A stretch of DNA of 42,312 nt from Loigolactobacillus zhaoyuanensis (GCF_003946385.1 NZ_RHOE01000019.1:1-42312), one strand, 5' to 3'; counted from the first letter of the stretch, positions 28,893 to 41,548 are shown. Notes: generated by a model not told the origin, from the letters alone. Made by a program: numbers and translations.

Positions 28893-29085
28893 TTGCCCCA
28901 CATCCAAATTCTTTTTTATTTGCTAAATTAATACCGTTAAGTAGCCTGATTTAAGTCAAACACTATCACTTCCTTACTATTCTAATCTAAGTTAGAAGGC
29001 GTTTCCAGTCTTTTAGTGGCCTATCCTCCCAGTAAGCCGAACTATTAAACGTTCTGTTAGCTAGTGACCAGAAAACACACCTAAC

Positions 29086-29131
29086 AAAAAGAGACCTGCC
29101 ACTTCGCTGGGAAGTTGACAAGTCTCTTTTT
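29086..29131 (-). terminator. terminator after rpoC
   Basis: AAAAAGAGAC (29086-29095) and GTCTCTTTTT (29122-29131) pair, with an inner ACTTC/GGAAGT stem. U-rich on both sides, so it can act bidirectionally. It lies 30 bp past the rpoC stop. Confidence 0.85.
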
Positions 29132-29160
29132 AGGCTATTCAGTTCTAAAACTGATCAGTC

Positions 29161-32100
29161 TTATTTCGATTGTTCGTTATTTTTGCTCGCCATCTTCTCT
29201 TCTAAATCACTGATCGAGTAGACGTTTTGCGAAACGGCACCAGCATTCTTAGGTTCCATATGACGATACTTCGCCATACCAGTCCCAGCAGGAATGATTT
29301 TACCGATAATAACATTTTCTTTCAAACCAAGTAATGGATCATTCTTACCACGAATGGCTGCATCCGTTAAGACACGAGTTGTTTCCTGGAAGGAAGCAGC
29401 TGATAAGAAACTATTTGTTTCCAAGGCTGCCTTAGTGATCCCCAACAAGACTGGACGTGACGTAGCAGGAATACCGCCAGCAATCAAAGTCTTATAGTTT
29501 TGTTGTTTGAAATCAGCAATATCCATTAAAGTACCTGGTAGGATTTCCGTATCGCCTGGATCCATGATCCGAACTTTACGTAACATCTGCCGTACCATAA
29601 CTTCCATATGCTTATCGGATACTTCAACACCCTGTGAACGATAAACACGCTGAATTTCGCGCAACATATAAATTTCAGTTGAAAGACGATCACGAACTTG
29701 CAATAAGTTCTTCGGATCAATTGAGCCACCAGTTAATGCTTCACCACGATGGATGTAGTCGCCTTCTTGAACTCGAACTCGTGCCGTAAATGGTACGCTG
29801 TAAGTCCGTGTATCAGTTTCACCTTGCACCGTAATTTCCTTGGTGTGATCAGCTGGATTTTCGTCAATTGCGGTGATCTCACCAGTAACTTCAGTAATCG
29901 TTGCTAAACCTTTAGGATTACGTGCTTCCATAATTTCTTGCACACGAGGCAACCCTTGGGTAATATCGCCACCGGCAACACCACCAGTATGGAAAGTCCG
30001 CATTGTTAACTGAGTACCTGGTTCACCGATCGACTGAGCAGCAACTGTACCGACTGCTTCACCAACTTCAACCGTTTCACCAGTTGCCAAGTTACGGCCA
30101 TAACAATATTTGCAGACACCATGTTCAGTGTTACAAGTGAAGACCGAACGAATCGTGACTGTTTTAATGCCAGCATCAATGATCTGTTGAGAAAGAACTT
30201 CATCGATCATGACGTTCTTGCCAACGATTTCTTCACCCGTTTCTGGGTTGATCACAGATTTCATTGCGTAACGGCCTAATAAACGATCATAGAATGGTTC
30301 AATGACTTCATTACCTTCCGTGATAGCAGAAATTTCCAATCCACGGTCAGTGCCACAGTCTTCTTCACGAATAATAACGTCTTGCGCTACATCGACTAAA
30401 CGACGTGTTAAGTAACCGGAGTTAGCGGTCTTCAACGCCGTATCAGTCATCCCTTTACGGGCACCATGGGTCGAGATAAACATTTCCATGACGGATAAGC
30501 CTTCACGGAAGTTTGAGATGACAGGTAATTCCATGATTTGTCCGTTAGGTGCGGCCATCAAGCCACGCATACCGGCTAACTGCGTAAAGTTAGATACGTT
30601 ACCACGGGCACCAGATTCACTCATCATAAAGATTGGGTTATTAGCTGGCATATTATCCATCAATCGTTTCTGGATCTGATCTTTAACGCCATTCCAAACG
30701 CCAATAACACGTTGGTAACGTTCTTCATCAGTGATCAAACCACGACGGAACTGCTTAGTGATCGTTGCAACTTGCTTGTGGGCGTCAGCTACCAAAGCTG
30801 GCTTTTCTGGTAAATCTTTGACATCGGCGACACCGACTGTGATCCCAGAATTAGTTGACTGCGTATAACCTAAAGTCTTCATCCGATCAAGTAGCTCAGA
30901 AGTCTCAGTTACCCGGTAAACATTAAATACTTGGGCAATAATATCAGCTAAGAAGCCCTTGCTAAATGGTGTGATCAAGTCACGGTCTTGTAGCAAAGCT
31001 TTGATATCCGTCCCTGGTTCAGCAAAGAATTTATCATCGATGCCTTCCATCAAGTTCCCATTAGTTGGTTCGTTCAAGTAGACTAGATCCTTTGGTAAGA
31101 TCTCATTGAACATAACTTTACCAACTGAAGTTAACATGACTTTTTTCTGTTGTTCCGGTGTAAATGGTTTGTCTGCTAATGAATTAGCTGCCAATCCGAT
31201 CCGGGTATGCAATTGCACATAACCATTCTGTAAGGCCATCAAGACTTCATTGCTATCTTTGAAGATCATGCCTTCGCCAATTACGCCAGCCTCTTCAGTC
31301 GTCAAGAAATAGTTACCCAACACAACGTCCTGTGAAGGAGTTGCAATTGGCTTACCATCTTTAGGTGCCAAGATATGGTGCGCTGCTAGCATTAGCAAAC
31401 GAGCTTCTGCTTGTGCTTCATCAGACAAAGGCACGTGGATCGCCATCTGATCACCATCAAAATCGGCATTGTAGGCTTCACAAGCCAGTGGGTGTAAACG
31501 AATTGACTTACCGTCAACCAAGACAGGTTCAAACGCTTGGATACCCAAACGATGCAATGTAGGTGCGCGGTTCAACAGAACTGGATGTTCTTTGATAACA
31601 TCTTCTAAGACGTCCCAAATATCATCATCACGTCGATCGATTTTACGCTTAGCATTCTTGATGTTAGATGCTAACTCAAGCTTCACTAATTCGCGCATCA
31701 CGAATGGCTTGAATAATTCCAAAGCCATTTCACGTGGTAAACCACACTGATAGAACTTCAAAGTAGGTCCGACATCAATAACTGAACGGCCAGAATAATC
31801 GACACGCTTACCTAACAAGTTCTGACGGAAACGTCCCTGCTTACCCTTTAACATATGGGAAAGTGACTTCAATGGGCGGTTACCCGGACCAGTAACAGGA
31901 CGACCACGACGACCATTATCGATCAAAGCATCAACGGCTTCTTGAAGCATCCGTTTTTCATTTTGAACGATAATGTTTGGTGCATTCAAGTCCAACAAAC
32001 GTTTCAAACGATTATTTCGGTTAATGACCCGCCGGTACAAATCGTTTAGATCAGAAGTGGCAAAACGGCCGCCTTCTAATTGGACCATTGGCCGTAAGTC

Positions 32101-32808
32101 AGGTGGGATAACGGGAATAGCGTCCATGACCATCCAACTTGGTTCATTACCAGATTGACGGAAAGCTTCCAAGATATCCAAACGACGAACAGCACGTGTC
32201 CGTTTTTGACCTTGGGCTGTCTTCAAATCTTCTTTTAACTCGCCGACTTCTTTTTCAAGGTCAACATCGTTAAGTAATTCTTTGATGGCTTCGGCGCCCA
32301 TTGCTGCATTGAAGCCTTTGCCGTATTGGTCATACTTTTCACGATATTCACGTTCAGTCAGTAATTGCTTTTTCTCCAAAACAGTGTCACCAGGATCGAT
32401 AACAACGTATGAAGCGAAATAAATGATTTCTTCTAAAGCACGTGGACTCATATCTAAAACTAAGCCCATCCGACTAGGGATGCCTTTGAAGTACCAAATA
32501 TGTGAAACGGGGGCAGCTAATTCAATATGACCCATCCGTTCCCGGCGTACTTTAGAGCGGGTAACTTCGACACCGCAACGGTCACAAACGATCCCCTTAT
32601 AACGGATCCGTTTATACTTACCGCAGGCACATTCCCAGTCTTTGGTTGGTCCGAAGATTCGTTCGTCGAACAAACCATCACGCTCTGGTTTTAGTGTCCG
32701 GTAGTTGATCGTTTCTGGCTTTTTAACTTCGCCATAAGACCAACTACGAATTTTATCGGGAGATGCCAAACCAATCTGCATACTCTCAAATTTATTGACG
32801 TCTATCAC
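29161..32808 (-). CDS. rpoC: RNA polymerase subunit beta'
   Basis: 1215 residues with a GTG start behind AAGGAGG. The N-terminal zinc site has [20 protein letters not shown]. The catalytic magnesium loop is [14 protein letters not shown]. The second zinc region (CGTDRG ... [13 protein letters not shown]) and the bridge-helix/trigger-loop region ([20 protein letters not shown]) are intact. The C-terminus ends soon after the [17 protein letters not shown] region, as in Firmicutes. It follows rpoB by 13 bp. Confidence 0.98.
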   Translation of the reverse strand: MIDVNKFESMQIGLASPDKIRSWSYGEVKKPETINYRTLKPERDGLFDERIFGPTKDWECACGKYKRIRYKGIVCDRCGVEVTRSKVRRERMGHIELAAPVSHIWYFKGIPSRMGLVLDMSPRALEEIIYFASYVVIDPGDTVLEKKQLLTEREYREKYDQYGKGFNAAMGAEAIKELLNDVDLEKEVGELKEDLKTAQGQKRTRAVRRLDILEAFRQSGNEPSWMVMDAIPVIPPDLRPMVQLEGGRFATSDLNDLYRRVINRNNRLKRLLDLNAPNIIVQNEKRMLQEAVDALIDNGRRGRPVTGPGNRPLKSLSHMLKGKQGRFRQNLLGKRVDYSGRSVIDVGPTLKFYQCGLPREMALELFKPFVMRELVKLELASNIKNAKRKIDRRDDDIWDVLEDVIKEHPVLLNRAPTLHRLGIQAFEPVLVDGKSIRLHPLACEAYNADFDGDQMAIHVPLSDEAQAEARLLMLAAHHILAPKDGKPIATPSQDVVLGNYFLTTEEAGVIGEGMIFKDSNEVLMALQNGYVQLHTRIGLAANSLADKPFTPEQQKKVMLTSVGKVMFNEILPKDLVYLNEPTNGNLMEGIDDKFFAEPGTDIKALLQDRDLITPFSKGFLADIIAQVFNVYRVTETSELLDRMKTLGYTQSTNSGITVGVADVKDLPEKPALVADAHKQVATITKQFRRGLITDEERYQRVIGVWNGVKDQIQKRLMDNMPANNPIFMMSESGARGNVSNFTQLAGMRGLMAAPNGQIMELPVISNFREGLSVMEMFISTHGARKGMTDTALKTANSGYLTRRLVDVAQDVIIREEDCGTDRGLEISAITEGNEVIEPFYDRLLGRYAMKSVINPETGEEIVGKNVMIDEVLSQQIIDAGIKTVTIRSVFTCNTEHGVCKYCYGRNLATGETVEVGEAVGTVAAQSIGEPGTQLTMRTFHTGGVAGGDITQGLPRVQEIMEARNPKGLATITEVTGEITAIDENPADHTKEITVQGETDTRTYSVPFTARVRVQEGDYIHRGEALTGGSIDPKNLLQVRDRLSTEIYMLREIQRVYRSQGVEVSDKHMEVMVRQMLRKVRIMDPGDTEILPGTLMDIADFKQQNYKTLIAGGIPATSRPVLLGITKAALETNSFLSAASFQETTRVLTDAAIRGKNDPLLGLKENVIIGKIIPAGTGMAKYRHMEPKNAGAVSQNVYSISDLEEKMASKNNEQSK

Positions 32809-32821
32809 TTAGCTGACCTCC

Positions 32822-35800
32822 TTATTTGTTGTCGTTGTCGCCGCTAGCATTCGCTGCTTCCTCGGCGGCCTTCTTTGCTTTTTGCGCTTCTTGCTCTTTA
32901 GCAAATTTGCTTAAAGCATCGACACTAACGACTTCATCGTCTTCATCGTCCATATCACGTAATTCGATTTCTTGTTTGTCAGCATCTAAGACTTTCATAT
33001 CTAGACCAAGTGATTGTAATTCTTTAACCAAGACACGGAATGATTCCGGTACCCCTGGCTTTGGAATTGGTTCACCTTTGACGATGGCTTCGTATGTTTT
33101 AACACGACCAACCACGTCATCAGATTTGTAAGTTAAGATTTCTTGTAAAGTATAAGCGGCACCGTAAGCTTCAAGGGCCCAAACTTCCATTTCACCGAAA
33201 CGCTGACCACCAAATTGGGCTTTACCACCTAATGGTTGTTGCGTAACTAATGAGTAAGGTCCGATTGAACGAGCATGCATTTTGTCGTCAACCATGTGGG
33301 CTAACTTCATATAGTACATGACACCAACGGAAACCCGGTTAGCAAATGGTTCGCCGGTCCGACCGTCATAAAGAACTGACTTAGCGTCATCATCCATGCC
33401 GGCTTCCTTAACGGCTGACCAAATATCTTGATCCTGTGCACCATCAAAAACAGGCGTTGCTACGTGGATGCCTAAGTTACGTGCGGCCATCCCTAAATGC
33501 AATTCGATCACCTGACCGATATTCATACGGGAAGGCACACCCATTGGGCTTAAGCAGATATCAACTGGCGTACCATCTGGTAAGAATGGCATATCTTCTT
33601 CAGGAACCACGATTGAAACTGTCCCTTTATTACCATGACGACCAGCCATCTTATCGCCGACTTGGATCTTACGTTTCTGAGCAATATAAACACGGACCAT
33701 CATGTTAACACCTGGGGATAATTCGTCGCCAGCTTCACGAGTGAAGATTTTGACATCCTGAATGATCCCGCCGCCACCATGTGGTACCCGTAACGAAGTA
33801 TCGCGGACTTCACGCGCTTTTTCACCAAAGATCGCGTGTAACAAGCGTTCTTCAGCAGAAAGTTCAGTGACCCCTTTAGGCGTAACTTTACCAACTAATA
33901 AGTCGCCATCCTTAACTTCGGCACCAATGCGCACGATCCCGAATTCATCGAGGTCTTTTAAGGCGTCTTCACCAACGTTAGGAATTTCACGCGTAATTTC
34001 TTCAGGTCCTAACTTAGTATCACGTGCTTCTGACTCGTATTCTTCAATATGGATCGAAGTATAAGCATCCTCACGAACTAATTTTTCGGACATGACAATA
34101 GCATCTTCATAGTTGTACATATTCCAAGTCATGAAAGCAATGATTGGGTTTTGGCCTAAAGCTAATTCCCCATTTTCCATAGCTGGACCGTCAGCTAAGA
34201 TCTCACTAACGTCAATATGATCCCCAAGCTTGACGATTGGCCGTTGATTATAGCTCTTACCTGAGTTAGAACGACGGAACTTCATTAAGTCATACTTATC
34301 TAATGAACCATCTTCACGGCGAATCCGTACTTGCTTAGCATCAACATATTCAACTGTCCCAGCATTCTTAGCAACAACGGCAGTCCCTGAATCATGGGCT
34401 GCTTTGTATTCCATACCAGTCCCAACTAATGGCGCATGGGGATTGATCAACGGAACAGCCTGACGTTGCATATTGGCACCCATCAAGGCACGGTTAGAAT
34501 CATCGTTTTCCAAGAAAGGAATGCAGGCAGTAGCGACGGCGACAACTTGTTTAGGCGAAACGTCCATGTAATCGACACGATCAACGGCAATTTCCAAGTT
34601 ATCTTCTTCACGACGAGCCAATACAGTATCGTCAACAAATGAACCATCTTCATTTAACAATGAGTTGGCCTGGGCAACCACATAGTTATCTTCTTCATCG
34701 GCCGTTAAATAGTCGATTTTATCGGTAACTTTATGGGTATTCCAATCCACACGACGGTATGGTGTTTCGATGAAGCCATACTTGTTAACGACGGCATAAC
34801 TAGCCAAACTATTGATCAACCCGATATTAGGACCTTCAGGCGTTTCAATTGGACACATACGACCATAATGGGTATAGTGCACATCCCGGACTTCATAACT
34901 GGCACGATCACGAGTCAAACCACCAGGGCCTAAGGCAGATAGACGACGCTTATGCGTTAATTCGCCTAACGGGTTTGTCTGATCCATGAACTGAGACAAT
35001 TGTGAAGAACCAAAGAATTCTTTGATCGAAGCGACAACTGGTCGGATATTGATCAATTGTTGTGGCGTTACAGTGCTAGTATCCTGAATTGACATCCGTT
35101 CACGTACAACACGTTCCATTCGGGATAAACCAATGCGGAATTGATTTTGTAGCAATTCACCAACGGAACGGATCCGCCGGTTGCCTAAATGATCAATATC
35201 ATCGGTCGAACCAATACCATCTTGTAAGTTCAAGAAGTAGTTGATCGACGCAATAATGTCAGCTGGACGAATATGCTTCCAGCTTAATTCAATATGACCA
35301 TTACCAATAATTGGAACGACGTTTTCTGGATTGCGTTTTGACTCAACTTGGATCGTTTGTAACGTCATTGGATCCGTAACCGCACCTTCATCAGATGGCG
35401 TATAAGTCGTTGTCATGAAGTCTTCACGATCCAAATAAGGAGTAAGCTTCTCCATCACTTGGCGACTAACAACATCACCCTTTTGCGCAATAACTTCACC
35501 AGTATCCGGATCAGCTAATGTTTCCGCTAAGGTTTGGTTCAATAACCGTGTCTTTAACGAAAGCTTTTTATTGATCTTATAACGACCAACTGCTGCTAGA
35601 TCATAACGTTTAGGATCAAAGAAGCGCGCATTCAATAAGCTACGTGAACTATCGGCAGTTTTGGGTTCACCTGGGCGTAGCCGCTCGTAGATATCTTTTA
35701 AGGCTTCTTCAACACGAGAATCGTCCGCATTTTTGTGGACATCCTTTTCCATCGTTAACATTAAGCTTTCGTTATTACCTAACATACCGATAATATCGTC

Positions 35801-36412
35801 ATCAGAGCCAAAGCCTAACGCCCGAATTAATTCAGACATCGGAATCTTACGTGTCCGGTCGATTCGTACGTAAGAAATATCCTTAGCGTCCGTCTCTAAT
35901 TCTAGCCAAGCACCGCGGTTAGGGATAACCGTTGTGCCATAAATTGTCCGTCCATTTTTATCGATTTCACTATTGTAATAAACACCTGGTGAACGAACTA
36001 ACTGGGAAACAATGACCCGTTCGGCACCATTAATAATGAAAGTCCCTTGGTCGGTCATTAATGGAAAATCACCAAAGAAAACGTTTTGTGATTTAATTTC
36101 ACCAGTTTCGTGGTTAGTTAATCGTAACGTAACATGCAGTGGTGCAGAGTAGTTAGCATCATGCTGCCGTGCTTCTTCTACCGTGTACTTAGGTTCTAAT
36201 AATTCATAATCAACAAATTCCAAGGATAGGTTGCCAGCGAAATCATCAATTGGCATGATATCGTTGAACATTTCTTTCAAGCCCTCATCTAAGAACCAGT
36301 TATACGAATTGCTTTGGATCTCGATCAAGTTAGGGAGATCCAACACTTCTTTAATTCGTGAATAACTACGACGAGTGCGGTGCTTACCGTATTTAACTAA
36401 ATGGCCTGCCAA
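32822..36412 (-). CDS. rpoB: RNA polymerase subunit beta
   Basis: 1196 residues from a TTG at 36412. The family begins [17 protein letters not shown], and AGAAGGAG lies 9-16 bases upstream; an in-frame GTG at 36421 overlaps that site. The rifampicin region reads [20 protein letters not shown] then [16 protein letters not shown], wild type at the usual resistance positions. The C-terminal [12 protein letters not shown] and [16 protein letters not shown] motifs are conserved. The last about 40 residues form an acidic and Ala/Lys-rich tail. It forms the catalytic core with beta'. Confidence 0.98.
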   Translation of the reverse strand: MAGHLVKYGKHRTRRSYSRIKEVLDLPNLIEIQSNSYNWFLDEGLKEMFNDIMPIDDFAGNLSLEFVDYELLEPKYTVEEARQHDANYSAPLHVTLRLTNHETGEIKSQNVFFGDFPLMTDQGTFIINGAERVIVSQLVRSPGVYYNSEIDKNGRTIYGTTVIPNRGAWLELETDAKDISYVRIDRTRKIPMSELIRALGFGSDDDIIGMLGNNESLMLTMEKDVHKNADDSRVEEALKDIYERLRPGEPKTADSSRSLLNARFFDPKRYDLAAVGRYKINKKLSLKTRLLNQTLAETLADPDTGEVIAQKGDVVSRQVMEKLTPYLDREDFMTTTYTPSDEGAVTDPMTLQTIQVESKRNPENVVPIIGNGHIELSWKHIRPADIIASINYFLNLQDGIGSTDDIDHLGNRRIRSVGELLQNQFRIGLSRMERVVRERMSIQDTSTVTPQQLINIRPVVASIKEFFGSSQLSQFMDQTNPLGELTHKRRLSALGPGGLTRDRASYEVRDVHYTHYGRMCPIETPEGPNIGLINSLASYAVVNKYGFIETPYRRVDWNTHKVTDKIDYLTADEEDNYVVAQANSLLNEDGSFVDDTVLARREEDNLEIAVDRVDYMDVSPKQVVAVATACIPFLENDDSNRALMGANMQRQAVPLINPHAPLVGTGMEYKAAHDSGTAVVAKNAGTVEYVDAKQVRIRREDGSLDKYDLMKFRRSNSGKSYNQRPIVKLGDHIDVSEILADGPAMENGELALGQNPIIAFMTWNMYNYEDAIVMSEKLVREDAYTSIHIEEYESEARDTKLGPEEITREIPNVGEDALKDLDEFGIVRIGAEVKDGDLLVGKVTPKGVTELSAEERLLHAIFGEKAREVRDTSLRVPHGGGGIIQDVKIFTREAGDELSPGVNMMVRVYIAQKRKIQVGDKMAGRHGNKGTVSIVVPEEDMPFLPDGTPVDICLSPMGVPSRMNIGQVIELHLGMAARNLGIHVATPVFDGAQDQDIWSAVKEAGMDDDAKSVLYDGRTGEPFANRVSVGVMYYMKLAHMVDDKMHARSIGPYSLVTQQPLGGKAQFGGQRFGEMEVWALEAYGAAYTLQEILTYKSDDVVGRVKTYEAIVKGEPIPKPGVPESFRVLVKELQSLGLDMKVLDADKQEIELRDMDDEDDEVVSVDALSKFAKEQEAQKAKKAAEEAANASGDNDNK

Positions 36413-36457
36413 ATTGTTCACTCCTTCTTGATTTCTGTAGTGTCTAGAAAATGTCGT

Positions 36458-36479
36458 AAAAAGTGCTTAGCATGCACTT
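36458..36479 (-). terminator. second terminator-like hairpin in the rpoB leader
   Basis: On the minus strand AAGTGC, a seven-base loop and GCACTT are followed by TTTTT (36479 to 36458). It lies about 40 bp before the rpoB start. Confidence 0.5.
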
Positions 36480-36575
36480 ATAAAAATAGTTTTGCGACCT
36501 ATTCCGTGTAATATGACATTACCATGACAAATATTAAATAAAGATTACATCTGCTAATTTAAGTCGTTTTTTGGC

Positions 36576-36629
36576 AAAAAAAAACCAAAAATAGGACGCC
36601 ATCAAGTTGAATTTTGTCGACTATTTTTG
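36576..36629 (-). terminator. terminator / attenuator in the rpoBC leader
   Basis: CAAAAATAG (36586-36594) and CTATTTTTG (36621-36629) form a 9-bp stem across 26 bases, followed on the minus strand by nine T residues (36584-36576). It lies about 70 bases after the promoter at 36701-36729, so it can stop both readthrough from the U32 genes and new rpoB transcripts. Confidence 0.65.
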
Positions 36630-36700
36630 TTTTTCTCTATTATGCCGCCTACGGACAATAGATCGCAGGCAGACTATTTAACAGTTTTTAGCAACTTCTT

Positions 36701-36729
36701 ATCTTACACGCCTATTTTATATTTGTCAA
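36701..36729 (-). promoter_or_regulatory. promoter of rpoBC
   Basis: On the minus strand TTGACA (36729-36724), 17-base spacer and TAAGAT (36706-36701), a near-consensus sigma-A promoter just after the U32 gene stop. About 290 bases of leader follow. Confidence 0.85.
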
Positions 36730-36740
36730 CTAGATAAATG

Positions 36741-37967
36741 CTAGCGTTGCTTACGAATCATATCGCCAGCTTTAACTGGCTGGACAACGGGCAATTTACA
36801 AATCATCATCGCATCTGGTGCACGATACAAAATATCATTATCCTGATCCCATAAGCGCTCGACCACCTGCTCGGTATGCGTAAAATTAGGACCATAGAAT
36901 TCAATTTTGTCGCCGACACCAAAGTTATTTCGTTGTTGAACTAAGGCAACTTTATGTTCAGCGTCGTAGTCCAAAACTTCACCAACGAAGCCATATTGTG
37001 GTCGCTTACGGCGTTTGCCAAACAATTCATCATCAGCCGTTGGTGTGCCATAATAAAAGCCAGTTGACATTTCCCGTTGCGCTACTTTCCATAGCTCGTC
37101 GACCCATTCACGCTTCAACACATAATGCTCAGGATCAGCACAATAACTATCCACTGCTTGTCGATAAACGTTAGCAACAGTTGATACATAATGAATCGAC
37201 TTCATCCGGCCTTCGATTTTGAAACTATTGACGCCGGCTTCGACTAAATCGGGAATATGCTCGATCATTGCCATATCTACCGCACTCATTGAAAATGCTT
37301 CACCATTTTCCACTTGCGATTGCTTTTCGCCATTTGCTGGCATTTCAAACAGATCATACTTCCAGCGGCAATTCTGTGCACAACCGCCACGATTAGCATC
37401 GCGCATTGACATGTGATTCGATAAAACGCAACGACCAGAATAGCCAATGCACATCGCCCCATGAATAAAGGCCTCGATCTGTACATCCGTGTGCCGTCGC
37501 ATTTCTTTGATTTCTTCAATACCAACTTCACGGGCTAGCACCACCCGTTCCAGCCCTTCAGCTTGCCAGAAATTCAGCGTCTCGTAGTTAGTTGCTGACG
37601 CTTGTGTGGATAAATGAACGGGCAAACCAGGCGCTTCGGTAATCGCAATTTCGATCAGTGACGGATCAGAAACGATCACCGCACTGATTCCTAGATCACG
37701 TAAGGTACGGAAAAATTCACCGGCACCTGCCGTATCGCCTTCGTGGGCAACAATATTTGCTGCTACGTAGACCTTAGCTTGATGCGCCTGCGCGTAAGCC
37801 ACACCTTCACGCATTTGGTCAAAGGAAAAATTCCCAGCCCGCGAACGCAGGCCATAGGCGTCACCACCAATATAGACAGCATCAGCACCATAATCAATGG
37901 CTACCTTCAACTTTTCTAACGTTCCGGCTGGTGCTAAAACTTCTGGTTTATCTGTAATTACTCGCAT
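36741..37967 (-). CDS. trhP2: U32 family protein, YrrO/TrhP2-like tRNA hydroxylation factor
   Basis: 408 residues. The U32 signature is complete in EAFIHGAMCIGYSGRCVLS, then MSMRDANRGGCAQNCRW with the further cysteines expected for an iron-sulfur site. In Bacillus subtilis the adjacent yrrN-yrrO pair (trhP1, trhP2) is needed for prephenate-dependent 5-hydroxyuridine at position 34 of tRNAs. The same two-gene order is seen here, so I infer that role rather than proteolysis. Its ATG overlaps the stop of the upstream gene by one base (TAATG). Confidence 0.85.
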   Translation of the reverse strand: MRVITDKPEVLAPAGTLEKLKVAIDYGADAVYIGGDAYGLRSRAGNFSFDQMREGVAYAQAHQAKVYVAANIVAHEGDTAGAGEFFRTLRDLGISAVIVSDPSLIEIAITEAPGLPVHLSTQASATNYETLNFWQAEGLERVVLAREVGIEEIKEMRRHTDVQIEAFIHGAMCIGYSGRCVLSNHMSMRDANRGGCAQNCRWKYDLFEMPANGEKQSQVENGEAFSMSAVDMAMIEHIPDLVEAGVNSFKIEGRMKSIHYVSTVANVYRQAVDSYCADPEHYVLKREWVDELWKVAQREMSTGFYYGTPTADDELFGKRRKRPQYGFVGEVLDYDAEHKVALVQQRNNFGVGDKIEFYGPNFTHTEQVVERLWDQDNDILYRAPDAMMICKLPVVQPVKAGDMIRKQR

Positions 37968-38890
37968 TATTGCACCTCACTTGGATCAATATCATAAAAT
38001 CCTGTATCTAAACCGCGGTTAGCTGGTTGTTGGGCCGCAACTTGCATGCTCAGATCTGCAGCTAACTCTGCTGTCCATTTGTCGTTGGTCAACGCTTGTT
38101 TTGCCTGAACAAATTGCTGGGCAATAGCCACAAATTCGGTCTCACCAGCAAATAAACCGTCCAATTTCCAATCAGTTAACCCTAATGCCAATAATTCTGG
38201 TAATTTCGTCATTAAGTTAAGATCGTTGTTTGCAAACAAATGGGTCCCATTAATATCTTCATAGATTGAATAATGGGTCTCAGGTTTATGCGGTGCCGAA
38301 ACAAATAAGCCCCGTTGCCGGTCCGCCCGATCCTGATGCTCTTGGACAAAATTAAAATAATTATGCACTAATGGCCGGCCTGACTGATGGATACAAGTCG
38401 CACCATAAACCTGCATTTCCGCTGGGATCTGCAGTTCTGGTGTTAATGTAGTTAATTCACCGTAGGGTACTTCGCGCGCCAATACAGCGCCGCTAGCGCC
38501 ATGTTGCGCCCAAAAATTAATTTGTCGCGAACTAGTCATTAATACTTCACTATCATATACAAATTTTAACGGTAACTTAGCTTGTTGAATCACATAGACA
38601 ACACCAGGATCGCCTACTGTAACTTGATCAACCTTTAGATCCGCTAAAAACTGTAGATAATCTTTTACCTGACTGATCCGTTCATTATGCATCAATGCAT
38701 TGACCGCCACCGTTATTTTCTTGCCAGCTTGATGCGTTAGCTTAACCATTTCCGCCAGCTCAGTGCGTTCAAAACTATGCGGCAAACGTAAGCCAAAGTA
38801 ATCTTCGCCAATATACAAAGTATCAATTCCTGCAGCTAGCAGTTGCTGTGCCTGTTTCTGCGAGGCTGCAGTTGCAATCAGATTAATCAA
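37967..38890 (-). CDS. trhP1: U32 family protein, YrrN/TrhP1-like
   Basis: 307 residues with a TTG start (38890) behind a weak AGAAAG site. The fold matches the U32 TIM barrel (TLYIGEDYFGLRLPHSF, VNALMHNERI), but the usual cysteine signature is only partial (VYGATCIHQSGRPLVHNY has one cysteine and lacks the second). That reduced form is typical of the shorter partner. Translationally coupled to the next gene, with which it probably forms a complex for wobble-uridine hydroxylation. Confidence 0.8.
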   Translation of the reverse strand: MINLIATAASQKQAQQLLAAGIDTLYIGEDYFGLRLPHSFERTELAEMVKLTHQAGKKITVAVNALMHNERISQVKDYLQFLADLKVDQVTVGDPGVVYVIQQAKLPLKFVYDSEVLMTSSRQINFWAQHGASGAVLAREVPYGELTTLTPELQIPAEMQVYGATCIHQSGRPLVHNYFNFVQEHQDRADRQRGLFVSAPHKPETHYSIYEDINGTHLFANNDLNLMTKLPELLALGLTDWKLDGLFAGETEFVAIAQQFVQAKQALTNDKWTAELAADLSMQVAAQQPANRGLDTGFYDIDPSEVQ

Positions 38891-38925
38891 AAAATTCGCT
38901 TCTTTCTCTCTGCTTTATTGCTTTT

Positions 38926-38945
38926 AGCATACCATAGCATTTACT
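38926..38945 (-). promoter_or_regulatory. weak promoter candidate for the U32 pair
   Basis: On the minus strand an extended -10 (TGGTATGCT) ends at 38926. No good -35 lies 17 bases upstream. It falls between the clpC terminator and the gene start, where a promoter is needed. Confidence 0.35.
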
Positions 38946-39003
38946 AAAAAAGAATTAGGCGTAACCACTATTTCATATCGAGTATCACTTAAAAAATTTA
39001 TTC

Positions 39004-39034
39004 AAAAAAACAGACCAGCAAATGCTGGTCTGTT
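39004..39034 (-). terminator. terminator after clpC
   Basis: AAACAGACCAGCA and TGCTGGTCTGTTT pair almost perfectly around a two-base centre. On the minus strand the stem runs into T residues. It lies just past the clpC stop. Confidence 0.85.
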
Positions 39035-39040
39035 TGATCG

Positions 39041-41527
39041 TTATGCGTTAACGGTTGGTTCACTTTCAGTTTTTGAATCGCGAACATTAACCGTGATCTC
39101 ACCTTTGCGCGCACCGATAGTAACTGAATCACCAATCTTAATATGACCGGAAAGTAACTCGCCACTTAAGCGATCTTCAACTTCTTGTTGAATTGCGCGA
39201 CGGATTGGTCGTGCGCCATACTCAGGATCAAAGCCAGCCTTCGCAATTGCATCAATTGCTGCTGGTGTGATCTTAACATCAATATTTTGCGCATGTAGCC
39301 GTTTCAAAACATTCTTCGCCATAATTTTGACGATTTCATGTAATTCTGGTTTAGTCAATGAATGGAAAACAACCGTCTCATCGATCCGGTTAATAAATTC
39401 TGGCCGGAATGCTTTTTTCAATTCTTCTAAAATCCGACTACGCATTGCTTTGTAATCCTGTTGAACTTTTTGGGCGCCAAAACCAACTGATTTTTCATCC
39501 CGCAAAGCTGTTGCACCTAAATTAGAAGTCATGATCAAAATCGTATTACGGAAATCTACACGGCGACCTTTAGAATCAGTCAAATAACCATCATCCAAGA
39601 CTTGCAATAAGATATTGAAAACATCTGGATGTGCCTTTTCAACTTCATCTAGTAAAACTACGGAATAAGGTTTTTGCCGTACTTTCTCAGTCAGCTGACC
39701 GCCTTCTTCGTAGCCAACATAGCCAGGGGGAGCTCCGACCAGCCGCGAGGTTGAATATTTCTCCATATATTCAGACATGTCGACCCGAATCATATTATCC
39801 TCCGAGCCAAACATTGCCTCAGCTAAAGCTTTAGCTAATTCAGTTTTCCCGACACCCGTTGGCCCAAGAAACATAAATGAACCAATTGGCCGCTGTGGAT
39901 CCTTCAAGCCACTCCGTGCCCGCCGAATTGCTCGTGAAACAGCAGAAACAGCCTCTTCTTGGCCAACAACACGTTTATGCAAAACTTTTTCCAAATTGAT
40001 CAAGCGATCAGTTTCGCTCTTTTGTAATTGAGTTAACGGCACACCTGTCCATTGTGAAACAACAGTCGCAATATCATCTGGTGTCACTTTGATATCTTTA
40101 CGAACACCATTAGTTGGTGCAGCCGCTTGCTCAGTTGCTAACTTAGCTTTTAAGCCCATTTCGTTTTCACGAATATTAGCTGCTTTTTCAAAATCTTGAG
40201 CCTCAATTGCCTGTTCTTTTTGTTTCACTAACTGATTTAATTCAGTTTCCAGCGTTGATTCTGGCGACTTCACACTAGCGGCATCTAGTCGAACTGATGC
40301 TGCAGACTCATCGATTAGATCGATTGCTTTATCGGGTAAGAAACGATCACTAATATAACGTGATGAAAGTACAACTGCTTCATGCACAGCCTCATCAGTA
40401 ATTGTTACACCGTGATGTTCTTCATAACGGCTGCGCAAGCCTAGCAAAATCTCTTCCGCTTCTGCTTCAGTCGGTTCATCGACTTGAATCGTTGCAAAGC
40501 GGCGCTCTAAAGCAGCATCCTTTTCAATATACTTTTGATACTCATCCAAGGTAGTTGCACCAATAACTTGCATTTCACCACGTGCCAAGGCTGGCTTTAA
40601 AATATTAGAAGCATCAATAGCGCCTTCAGCACCGCCAGCACCGATCAAAGTATGCAATTCATCAATAAATAAAATAACTTGACCATCTTTATAGATCTCG
40701 TCAATTACTTTTTTCAATCGATCCTCAAACTCACCACGATACTTTGTACCGGCGACTAATGAGCCCATATCCAGCATCATCAAGCGCTTCTTCGCCATAT
40801 CATCAGGAACATCACCGGCAATAATTTTCTGTGCCAAGCCTTCAGCAATTGCCGTCTTACCGACACCGGGTTCACCGATCAAAACTGGATTATTCTTAGT
40901 CCGCCGCGATAGAACCTGAATCAGTCGCCGCACTTCTTTGCTACGCCCAACGACAGGATCCATCTGATTTTCACGAGCTAATTGTGTTAAATCCCGAGCT
41001 AAAGAATCCAAAGTTGGCGTTCCTTCAGTACTGCCTTGCGTTTGACGCCCCCGCGGCGTATTACGCCGTTTTGTGGAAGTGTCACTGACGCCCAATTTTT
41101 TCAAGATCATTTGCCGAGTCTTACTCAAGCTTAAACCTAAATTAGTCAAAATACGTGCTGCTAAAATATCATCTTCACGGAGTAAGCCGAGTAAGATGTG
41201 TTCTGTCCCAATTTTCATAGCGCCCATCCGCTTAGCTTCATCGCCAGCATAGGATAGGATTTGTTTTGCTTTAGGTGCATAAGGAAGATAAGTATCACTC
41301 TGGGTCGTAGCTGAAGTGCCATAACCAGTGAAACGTTCAATTTCCTCGCGAATATCATCATCGGTAATAGATAACTGACGAAGGGTCTTGCCGGCAATAC
41401 CGTCAGTTTCAATGACTAGCGCCAGCAATAAATGTTCAGTGCCTACCGCATGATGTCGAAAGTACTTTGCTTGTTCTTGTGCTAATACTAATACGTTCTT
41501 CGCACTTGGCGTAAATAAATTATCCAT
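39041..41527 (-). CDS. clpC: ATP-dependent Clp protease ATP-binding subunit ClpC
   Basis: 828 residues. Two N-terminal Clp_N repeats (about 3-145) bind adaptors. The first AAA+ domain has Walker [10 protein letters not shown] (218-226) and Walker [11 protein letters not shown] coiled-coil M domain (about 410-470) with the UVR-like segment [20 protein letters not shown] is inserted, and the second AAA+ domain has GPTGVGKTE and [11 protein letters not shown]. It unfolds substrates for ClpP and is controlled by CtsR. The usual mcsA/mcsB genes of Bacillus are absent, as in lactobacilli, so it is coupled directly to ctsR. Confidence 0.98.
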   Translation of the reverse strand: MDNLFTPSAKNVLVLAQEQAKYFRHHAVGTEHLLLALVIETDGIAGKTLRQLSITDDDIREEIERFTGYGTSATTQSDTYLPYAPKAKQILSYAGDEAKRMGAMKIGTEHILLGLLREDDILAARILTNLGLSLSKTRQMILKKLGVSDTSTKRRNTPRGRQTQGSTEGTPTLDSLARDLTQLARENQMDPVVGRSKEVRRLIQVLSRRTKNNPVLIGEPGVGKTAIAEGLAQKIIAGDVPDDMAKKRLMMLDMGSLVAGTKYRGEFEDRLKKVIDEIYKDGQVILFIDELHTLIGAGGAEGAIDASNILKPALARGEMQVIGATTLDEYQKYIEKDAALERRFATIQVDEPTEAEAEEILLGLRSRYEEHHGVTITDEAVHEAVVLSSRYISDRFLPDKAIDLIDESAASVRLDAASVKSPESTLETELNQLVKQKEQAIEAQDFEKAANIRENEMGLKAKLATEQAAAPTNGVRKDIKVTPDDIATVVSQWTGVPLTQLQKSETDRLINLEKVLHKRVVGQEEAVSAVSRAIRRARSGLKDPQRPIGSFMFLGPTGVGKTELAKALAEAMFGSEDNMIRVDMSEYMEKYSTSRLVGAPPGYVGYEEGGQLTEKVRQKPYSVVLLDEVEKAHPDVFNILLQVLDDGYLTDSKGRRVDFRNTILIMTSNLGATALRDEKSVGFGAQKVQQDYKAMRSRILEELKKAFRPEFINRIDETVVFHSLTKPELHEIVKIMAKNVLKRLHAQNIDVKITPAAIDAIAKAGFDPEYGARPIRRAIQQEVEDRLSGELLSGHIKIGDSVTIGARKGEITVNVRDSKTESEPTVNA

Positions 41528-41548
41528 TTAAGCATCCCTCGCTTTCGC

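Noticed and set aside
36741-38890. Calling the U32 genes collagenases or secreted peptidases
   Set aside because: No signal peptide, an iron-sulfur-type cysteine pattern, and the pair arrangement point to tRNA modification.
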